NCBI GenBank assembly: GCA_947589515.1
Contig: CANQBE010000009.1
Coordinates: 1-36,381, forward strand
DNA length: 36,381 nt
Source: an uncultured Bacilli bacterium
GTDB taxonomy: Bacteria; Bacillota_I; Bacilli_A; RF39; UBA660
Direction of reading: 5' to 3'
Shown: positions 29,868 through 36,381 of the stretch, in pieces
How positions within the stretch are numbered: position 1 is the stretch's first letter
Layout of the letters: each line of letters opens with the position of its first letter
Made by a program: the position numbers and the translations under genes
The notes under the pieces: generated by a model
Seen by the model: the letters and a program-made list of their open reading frames with translations, nothing else
The model's database searches: none
Told to the model about the DNA's origin: nothing

Positions 29868-30842
29868 ATGCAAAGGGTCATTTTTAAAAAAGGTAAAAAG
29901 ACTATTATAGTTCCATGGTATAAATTTCAAAATAAATCTGAAATAAAAGGACTATATAAGGTAGATACGAAAAATATTATAGTTGATGAAGAGGTAACAG
30001 AAATTACCCTTGATAAATGTGATATTACTCACAAAATGAGTTTTATATTACCAGAAGGTCAAACAATTAATTTTGTTAATTGTACTAGTGGTAATTGCTA
30101 TCATGATTTATTTATCGTTGGTGGGCATACTAATATTGAACATGGAAATTTTAATTGTATTAGGTTAAGGATACAAGAGGGCTTATCAACTACTTTGAAT
30201 TTAGAGGACAACAGTAACTTTGTAGATGTTAAAATACTATCGTCTAAGATTCATATTACTGGTAACATTCATAGTAATTATATGTATCTTAGTTCGAATA
30301 CCTTAGAACTTCAAAAATCTAATCTTGATGTTTCTTTAGTACATATTTATGCGTTACAATTAACGATGGAAGATTGTAAATTTTATGGTAGTGGTGATAT
30401 TGATTTCAATTATCAAAACTTAGATATGAAAGATACTTATTTTGAGTCAGAGGATGGTTCTCTTAATTTATCGAAAGTAACCAGTGGTAACTTTTTATAT
30501 CCTAATACTCTTGTAACACAAAAACTTGTCAGCTATAATATACAACAACCTTTAAAAAGTGAGGATATTTTAGGTGAAAAAAATCAAGCTATGGTTTCAC
30601 TTATATCTATTTTAAAAGGTGCAAGTCAAAAAATCGAAGATCAGAATTCAGAAGACATTCAATTGATTTCTTCTAAAATTGAAGATTCTGCTAATCAGCG
30701 TATAGAAATCATAGAAAAACAGATTGCATTATTAGAAGAAGAAAAGAGACAATTAATGGAAAATACTGATTATAATCAAATGAAGGTAGAAGAACTTTTC
30801 CAAAACCGTAAAATAAAATCTATTGGTGCAAAGAAAAGATGA
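29868..30842 (+). CDS. Uncharacterised protein, predicted beta-helix-like repeats plus C-terminal coiled coil
   Basis: ATG29868 after AAGGGTG; short alternating hydrophobic strands (ITLDKCDITHKMSFIL..INFVNCTSGN...NIEHGNFNCIRLRIQEG...) and C-terminal EKQIALLEEEKRQLMEN. Confidence 0.65.
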   Translation: MQRVIFKKGKKTIIVPWYKFQNKSEIKGLYKVDTKNIIVDEEVTEITLDKCDITHKMSFILPEGQTINFVNCTSGNCYHDLFIVGGHTNIEHGNFNCIRLRIQEGLSTTLNLEDNSNFVDVKILSSKIHITGNIHSNYMYLSSNTLELQKSNLDVSLVHIYALQLTMEDCKFYGSGDIDFNYQNLDMKDTYFESEDGSLNLSKVTSGNFLYPNTLVTQKLVSYNIQQPLKSEDILGEKNQAMVSLISILKGASQKIEDQNSEDIQLISSKIEDSANQRIEIIEKQIALLEEEKRQLMENTDYNQMKVEELFQNRKIKSIGAKKR

Positions 30843-30868
30843 AATTTATTCATAAAATAAGAAAAAGA

Positions 30869-30900
30869 AATCCATACTATTATTGGTGATAGTATGGATT
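30869..30900 (+). promoter_or_regulatory. Hairpin occluding the start codon of the DUF421 gene
   Basis: AATCCATACTAT-tattggtg-ATAGTATGGATT; 12 perfect pairs; ATG 30894-30896 in the 3' arm, SD GGTG in the loop. Confidence 0.65.
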
Positions 30901-31601
30901 CTTTATTAGATATTTTTTTAAGAAGTATTTTATCGATTGTAGTTTTATTTTTAATTACCGAATTAATGGGAAAAAAGCAAATTAGTCAGTTAAACTTATT
31001 TGACTATATCATTGGTATTAGTATTGGTTCCTTAGCAGCTAGTTTATCGATTGATACTTCGATTGATTATTTAGATGGTGTATTATCGATTATAGTTTAT
31101 GGTGGTAGTGCAGCACTTATTTCTTTTATCACAACAAAAAGCATAGTAATGAGAAGATTTTTTACAGGTACTCCTTGTGTTCTAATGAATGATGGTAAAA
31201 TTATTTATAAAAATTTAAAGAAGAGCAGATTGGATATGAATGATTTATTACAGATTGCTCGTGAAAATGGTTATTATGATTTTAGTCAAATCCATTATTG
31301 TATCTTAGAACCAAGTGGTAAGGTTAGTTTTTTACCAAAAGCGAAATACATGCCGGCAACTCCTAACGATATGAAATTAAAAGTATCAGAAAATGGAATC
31401 TGCAGCAATTTAGTAATTGATGGACATTTAATGGAAGAAAATATTAAACAGATAGGCAAAGATACAAGTTGGGTATTAACACGTTTATCTAACATGGGAT
31501 ATTCTGATATTAGTGAATTATTATTAGTAATTTGTGATAATAAAGAACAGTTTACGGTATATGTAAAAGATAATGGTAAAGATATTAAGGTATTTGATTA
31601 A
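30894..31601 (+). CDS. DUF421 family membrane protein (YetF-like)
   Basis: ELMGKKQISQLNLFDYIIGISIGSLAASLSID, FFTGTPCVLMNDGKIIYKNLKKSRLDMNDLLQIARENGYYDFSQI. Confidence 0.92.
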   Translation: MDSLLDIFLRSILSIVVLFLITELMGKKQISQLNLFDYIIGISIGSLAASLSIDTSIDYLDGVLSIIVYGGSAALISFITTKSIVMRRFFTGTPCVLMNDGKIIYKNLKKSRLDMNDLLQIARENGYYDFSQIHYCILEPSGKVSFLPKAKYMPATPNDMKLKVSENGICSNLVIDGHLMEENIKQIGKDTSWVLTRLSNMGYSDISELLLVICDNKEQFTVYVKDNGKDIKVFD

Positions 31602-31602
31602 T

Positions 31603-31631
31603 AAAAAAAGAAGAGATAATCTTCTTTTTTT
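31603..31631 (+). terminator. Terminator after DUF421 gene
   Basis: AAAAAAAGAAGA-gataa-TCTTCTTTTTTT. Confidence 0.88.
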
Positions 31632-31819
31632 ATGAAAAGAGGGCAAGTACTACATTTAATACCACTATTTTTAGTGATGGCATACATATTAAACTACTAG
31701 CGAATTAGAACCCCTTTTTATTCTTTTTCTATTTTACTTGCCTCCTTAGTTTAAGATTATCGTAACTTTTTTGAAAATTCAATCTTTTTTATAGGAAAAA
31801 AATACCATTTGACTATTTA

Positions 31820-31852
31820 TTTGACAGTGTAGATGATGTAGTTTGAGAGTGT
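31820..31852 (+). promoter_or_regulatory. Operator-like direct repeat upstream of the surface-protein gene
   Basis: TTTGACAGTGT (31820-31830) and TTTGAGAGTGT (31842-31852), 22-bp period. Confidence 0.45.
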
Positions 31853-32011
31853 TGTCTATATTCAACCTAAAATATAAGTAGGGATATTTGGCATTTTTGA
31901 ATGAAACGACAAAAAATACAATATTTATTACTAATTGCTAAACAGTTACATATCATTTAATGTAAACAGAAAAGAAAGGAGTGTCATTATTATATATAAT
32001 GATGTAAATGT

Positions 32012-32785
32012 ATGAAAGTAGTGAAAAAAAATTTATATTTATGCTTATTTGGTATTTTGTTGTTTTTGGTATCTATGGTACCAGTAGATGCTCTTACTGC
32101 ATGGAAGTTTGAAGATTGGCAAACGGCTAATAATTATGGGTCTAAAACCAAAAAAACTTCTAATATAACCAATCTTAAAGGGAAATTAGAAGAAGATGAT
32201 GGAATGAAAGTAGGACCATTTAATAAAGCAAGTAAGGCAAGAATAAAGGATGCAATTACCGAAGAAGTTTATGTAGGACTTGATTTAGAAAATTATCAGG
32301 AAGAAGAATTATTTGAGTTATCTATAGCACTCAATCAACTAGAAGGGGAACAGGCAAAATATTTAACGGAAGCAGTTGTTATGACGCAAAAAAGTGGAAA
32401 TAAATTTGTTATAACGGCAGGTTGGGACAAAAAAGATGAGCCAATCGCAACAATAGATGCAAATGGGGTTTATACCTATAGATGGGATTTTAAACAAGAA
32501 AAGGATAATAAAATTAAAGTTCGCTTTACAGTACTTGATTATGGAAAAGAATTAGGAACCACAGATTATGTAGAATTGACAGTAGACAATCCACAAGATG
32601 CTACGGATGTTAGATATCTATGGGCATGTAATATTAAAGCAGCCTATGGAATAGATATCTATACAACTTTACCAGTAAGAAATGAAAACCCAAACACTTC
32701 AGATATCCATTTATTCTTCTGGATTGGCGTTATCGCAATCAGTAGTTTAGGAATTGTTTATTCTAAAAAGAAATGTTTTAACTAA
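32012..32785 (+). CDS. Secreted surface protein with NPNTS-type sortase sorting signal
   Basis: N-terminal signal peptide; C-terminal NPNTSD + hydrophobic segment HLFFWIGVIAISSLGIVYS + KKK. Confidence 0.82.
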   Translation: MKVVKKNLYLCLFGILLFLVSMVPVDALTAWKFEDWQTANNYGSKTKKTSNITNLKGKLEEDDGMKVGPFNKASKARIKDAITEEVYVGLDLENYQEEELFELSIALNQLEGEQAKYLTEAVVMTQKSGNKFVITAGWDKKDEPIATIDANGVYTYRWDFKQEKDNKIKVRFTVLDYGKELGTTDYVELTVDNPQDATDVRYLWACNIKAAYGIDIYTTLPVRNENPNTSDIHLFFWIGVIAISSLGIVYSKKKCFN

Positions 32786-32874
32786 ACGTTAATCAATCAA
32801 ATGATATAAAAAAATTTGGGTATTTCAAAATAGTAATATTTTCGTTATTATTTTATACTTGAGGTGGTTATGAG

Positions 32875-33735
32875 TTGAAAAAATATATCACTATAGAAGA
32901 GTATTTGAAGATGCAAAAAACACAGCCTCCTAAAAGGACGAAAAGAAATTTACGGAAAATGATAATTATTATAGTTTGTGTAGCAAATATTCTTTTATCT
33001 TTTGGCATTATACTTAAATGGTGTCTCGATAATTTGAAAACCCAAAAAATGAATAAAGAATTAGAACAACAGATTAATGTTAATCAAATTTATGAACAAG
33101 GGGAACTGATTAATCCACCTAAAGATAAAAATAGTAATTACTATTATTATGCTACTTTTCCCTTTTATCAGGTGGATTTTTCTTCTTTATCCTCTAAGAA
33201 TAAGGAAACTGTTGCATATATTCATGTCAATAACACGAATATTGATTATCCTGTAGTTCAAACAGATGATAACCAATTTTATTTAACACATTCTTTTGAT
33301 AAAAGCAAAAATGATGCTGGATGGGTATTTATGGATTATCGCAGTGATATCAATCATTTAAAAGATAATACCGTAATCTATGGGCATGCAAGATTAGATG
33401 GAACCATGTTTGGATCTTTAAGAAATGTTTTATTTTATGCCTGGCAAAGGAAACGAGAGAATTATGTTATCTTTCTTTCTTCTTTCAAAGAAGATATGAT
33501 ATTTCAAATATTTTCTATATATACGATTCAAAGTGAAAATTATTATATCCAATCAGATTTTAACGACAGTAATGAAAAAAGAAAATGGCTAGAAACCTTG
33601 AAAAAAAGGAATATTGCACCAATCGATACAGATGTTCAGGTAAATGATAAAGTTCTTACATTATCTACTTGTAAAAATCATAGTGGAGATAGAATTGTGG
33701 TACATGCTAAATTGATTAAAAAACAAACAAGGTGA
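32875..33735 (+). CDS. Class B sortase (TTG start)
   Basis: N-terminal TM anchor; DYPVVQTDDNQFYLTHSF, NTVIYGHARLDGTMFGSL, catalytic TLSTC, DRIVVHAKLI; SD GAGGTGG. Confidence 0.9.
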   Translation: MKKYITIEEYLKMQKTQPPKRTKRNLRKMIIIIVCVANILLSFGIILKWCLDNLKTQKMNKELEQQINVNQIYEQGELINPPKDKNSNYYYYATFPFYQVDFSSLSSKNKETVAYIHVNNTNIDYPVVQTDDNQFYLTHSFDKSKNDAGWVFMDYRSDINHLKDNTVIYGHARLDGTMFGSLRNVLFYAWQRKRENYVIFLSSFKEDMIFQIFSIYTIQSENYYIQSDFNDSNEKRKWLETLKKRNIAPIDTDVQVNDKVLTLSTCKNHSGDRIVVHAKLIKKQTR

Positions 33736-33749
33736 GTTTGAAAAAATGG

Positions 33750-33796
33750 AAAGAAGCTGAATGGAAATAAATTATTTCTAATTATCTTCTTTTTTT
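33750..33796 (+). terminator. Terminator after sortase gene
   Basis: GAAG...GAAATAAATTATTTC...CTTCTTTTTTTC nested hairpin. Confidence 0.5.
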
Positions 33797-33843
33797 CTTT
33801 ACTTTCCTTATTTTAAGGTATAATAACTATAGGTGGTGGTATT

Positions 33844-34785
33844 ATGATTAAAATTTTTAATACAAATATGAAAACAGGTGAGTTTAATCAAATTAAGCAG
33901 ATTCGTAAAGGTTGCTGGATTGACTTAGTAAAACCAAAAGAAGAAGATATCAAAATACTTACCAATTCTCTAAAGATAGACACTAGTTTTATTGCTTATA
34001 TTCTAGATGATGAAGAACAACCTAGAATTGATGTCGATACAGATAATGGTATTAAAATGATTTTTGTCGATGTCCCCATCAAAGAGAAAAAACATGTGAT
34101 TACAACGATACCACTCGCCATTTTAATTGTGAAAGAAGATTATATTGTGACGGTATCATTAGAAGAAAGTGAAGTTCTAAAAGATTTTAAAATGGAAAAA
34201 GTAAAAGAGTTTTTTACCTATAAGAAAAGTAGATTCACCATTCAAATTTTATATCGTACTGCTACTTTATACTTAAGATACTTAAGAAGTATTAATAAAG
34301 AAATTGAACAGGCCGAAAGCAAAATGTTAAAGGCAACTAATAATCAAGATCTTGCCAATTTACTTAGTATTGAAAAGAGTTTAGTCTATATAACGACTTC
34401 TCTAAAATCCAATGAAATTGTATTAGAAAGAATCCTAAAAGGTAATGTCATTGATTTTTATGAAGAAGATGCTGAATTATTAGAGGATGCTATTGTTGAA
34501 AATAAACAGTGTATCGAAATGGCCAATTTATATCGTGAAATTTTAAGTAGTACTACCGATTCTTTTGCGACTATTATTTCTAATAATTTAAATACTATCA
34601 TGAAATTTTTAGCAGGAATTACGATTGTGTTTTCCATTCCTACTATGGTTGCTTCCTTTATGGGAATGAATGTATCTTTTGGAAAGTTTAGTGATTTCCC
34701 TTATGCTTTTATTTTCTTAGTTTTCATTTCCCTTCTTTTATCTTTGATTGTTGCATATATTTTAAAGAAAAAGAATATGCTGTAA
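33844..34785 (+). CDS. CorA-family divalent cation transporter
   Basis: Two C-terminal TM segments with MGMNVSFG (GMN) motif; preceding coiled-coil domain. Confidence 0.92.
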   Translation: MIKIFNTNMKTGEFNQIKQIRKGCWIDLVKPKEEDIKILTNSLKIDTSFIAYILDDEEQPRIDVDTDNGIKMIFVDVPIKEKKHVITTIPLAILIVKEDYIVTVSLEESEVLKDFKMEKVKEFFTYKKSRFTIQILYRTATLYLRYLRSINKEIEQAESKMLKATNNQDLANLLSIEKSLVYITTSLKSNEIVLERILKGNVIDFYEEDAELLEDAIVENKQCIEMANLYREILSSTTDSFATIISNNLNTIMKFLAGITIVFSIPTMVASFMGMNVSFGKFSDFPYAFIFLVFISLLLSLIVAYILKKKNML

Positions 34786-34836
34786 TGTAGAAAATAAGTG
34801 GATTTTGTGGTATAATGGAAATAGGAAGTGAAGTAT

Positions 34837-35262
34837 ATGAGTTTTACCTGGATGATTATTTTTATCATTCTAATTTTAATAGAATTAAGTACTGTTAATT
34901 TAGTATCAATTTGGTTTGCTATTGGAGCACTGGGATCTTTTATTTTAAGTTTTTGGGTAAATGATATTACTTGGCAAATTGCTGTATTTGTCGCTGTTAG
35001 TACCATTGCCTTATTACTAACTAAAAATTTTGTGAAAAAAGTAAGAGGAGAAGAAATGACTCCTACGAATTTAGATCGAGTAATTGGAAAAATTGGTATC
35101 GTTACGGAAGAAATTAACAAATTAGAACCAGGAGAAGTAAAAGTAGATGGAAAAAGATGGAGCGCCATCTCTACGAAAAAAGTGAAGGTAGGTAGTAAAG
35201 TAGAAATACTTTCTATAGAAGGAGTAAAACTAAATGTTAAGGAAGTAAAGGAGGAAGATTAA
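34837..35262 (+). CDS. NfeD-family protein
   Basis: TM segments followed by OB-fold (IGKIGIVTEEINKLEPGEVKVDGKRWSAIS). Confidence 0.88.
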   Translation: MSFTWMIIFIILILIELSTVNLVSIWFAIGALGSFILSFWVNDITWQIAVFVAVSTIALLLTKNFVKKVRGEEMTPTNLDRVIGKIGIVTEEINKLEPGEVKVDGKRWSAISTKKVKVGSKVEILSIEGVKLNVKEVKEED

Positions 35263-35263
35263 C

Positions 35264-36148
35264 ATGGGTTATATAATCCTAATTATCATACTAGTATTAG
35301 CAGTACTAGGAGTCAAAATTATTCCACAATCAAGGGCAAAAGTAGTAGAAAGATTAGGTAGTTATCATGCAACTCTTCAAACAGGAGTACATTATGTTAT
35401 TCCATTTATTGATCGTGTTGCAAATGATGTTACTTTAAAGGAAATTGTAAAAGATTTTGCACCACAACCTGTTATTACCAAAGATAATGTTACAATGCAG
35501 ATTGATACTGTTGTATATTTTCAAATTACAGATCCTAAACTTTATACTTATGGAGTAGAAAATCCAGTAAATGCGATTGAAAATTTAACGGCTACTACTC
35601 TTCGTAATATCATCGGAGAACTAGAACTAGACCAAACTTTAACAAGTCGTGATATTATTAATTCTAAAATGAGAAGTATTCTAGATGAAGCAACGGATCC
35701 ATGGGGAATTAAAGTAAATCGTGTAGAAGTAAAAAATATTATTCCACCAAGAGATATTCAAGAAGCTATGGAAAAACAAATGAGAGCAGAACGTGAAAGA
35801 CGTGAAAAAATTCTTCAAGCAGAAGGAGAAAAGAAAGCTGCTATCTTAATTGCTGAAGGTGAAAAAGAAAGTGCTATTTTAAGAGCCGATGCAAAAAGAG
35901 AGTCTCATATTCGTGAAGCAGATGGTGAAGCTCAAGCAATCATAAAAGTATCTGAAGCTAAAGCAGAATCTTTAAAATTATTAAAAGATGCTAAGGCTGA
36001 TGAAGCTGTTTTAAAACTAAAAAGTTATGATGCTATGGTAGAAGTAGCAAATGGCCAATCTACTAAAATTATTGTACCAAGTGACTTACAAAATCTAGTA
36101 ACAGCAGGAACGGTAATTGCCGAATCTTTTGAAAAAACGAAAAAATAA
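35264..36148 (+). CDS. SPFH/band-7 domain protein (QmcA-like)
   Basis: PQSRAKVVERLGSYHATLQTGVHYVIPFID, ATTLRNIIGELELDQTLTSRDIIN, PPRDIQEAMEKQMRAERERR. Confidence 0.92.
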   Translation: MGYIILIIILVLAVLGVKIIPQSRAKVVERLGSYHATLQTGVHYVIPFIDRVANDVTLKEIVKDFAPQPVITKDNVTMQIDTVVYFQITDPKLYTYGVENPVNAIENLTATTLRNIIGELELDQTLTSRDIINSKMRSILDEATDPWGIKVNRVEVKNIIPPRDIQEAMEKQMRAERERREKILQAEGEKKAAILIAEGEKESAILRADAKRESHIREADGEAQAIIKVSEAKAESLKLLKDAKADEAVLKLKSYDAMVEVANGQSTKIIVPSDLQNLVTAGTVIAESFEKTKK

Positions 36149-36215
36149 AAATTGAAATAAATGATAATTATGCATATTTCATAGAAAATATATCATAATA
36201 AAAATGGTGATGATT

Positions 36216-36299
36216 ATGCACGATAGTGATTTTAGACATTACTATCTATTAGGTAAACATTACTATAAAGATGTGTTAAAGCATCAAAAAAGGAGATAA
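36216..36299 (+). CDS. Putative 27-aa His/Tyr/Lys-rich microprotein
   Basis: SD GGTGAT (36206-36211) before ATG36216; MHDSDFRHYYLLGKHYYKDVLKHQKRR; terminator directly downstream. Confidence 0.45.
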   Translation: MHDSDFRHYYLLGKHYYKDVLKHQKRR

Positions 36300-36308
36300 A
36301 ACTCCTCA

Positions 36309-36346
36309 GACTGTTGACAAAGTAAAATTTGTTAATAGTCTTTTTA
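36309..36346 (+). terminator. Terminator after microprotein ORF
   Basis: GACTGTTGACAAA-gtaaaa-TTTGTTAATAGTC (two G-U pairs) plus T-tract. Confidence 0.8.
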
Positions 36347-36381
36347 TTTTTGAAAAAATGTATTATAATTAAATTGCGAGT

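Noticed and set aside
31632-31700. Hydrophobic mini-ORF MKRGQVLHLIPLFLVMAYILNY directly after the DUF421 terminator
   Set aside because: No SD; start codon abuts the terminator T-tract. Kept only as part of the structured-region note.
34701-35168. Minus-strand 155-aa ORF over corA/nfeD
   Set aside because: Antisense to two confident genes.
1-36381. CRISPR arrays, intact IS elements, tRNA/rRNA genes
   Set aside because: No regularly spaced repeats, transposase/integrase ORFs or tRNA T-arm signatures other than in tmRNA were seen.

Overview
AT-rich (low-GC) bacterial chromosome segment, probably from an uncultured Bacillota/Bacilli lineage (taxonomy is inference). It is mostly a dense housekeeping backbone on the + strand: prfB (split by a programmed +1 frameshift that the ORF track misses), two tandem YitT-family genes, GH3 hydrolase (-), ftsE-ftsX-M23 hydrolase, FemAB-like ligase (-), murD, eno, ABC exporter, tspO-like, secG-rnr-capA-smpB-ssrA(tmRNA), Asp/Glu racemase, NOL1-type RNA methyltransferase, S41 protease, an N-domain-less clpB under a CIRCE/sigma-A promoter, fhs, two uncharacterised genes, DUF421, a sortase B/NPNTS-substrate pair, corA, and nfeD-SPFH. 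UGA is a normal stop (RF2 present, several TGA-terminated genes). The accessory signals are: (a) the region 3' of the tmRNA gene, with short direct repeats, a PemK/MazF-like toxin-antitoxin candidate and an HNH pseudogene; (b) a duplicated murD tail next to an orphan gene; (c) the 28.3-33.7 kb block, with two uncharacterised proteins, a start codon inside a 12-bp hairpin, a hairpin between SD and start codon, a 22-bp-period operator-like repeat and a sortase/substrate pair. No CRISPR array, intact transposon or tRNA gene was found. Everything here is by eye; no homology search was run.
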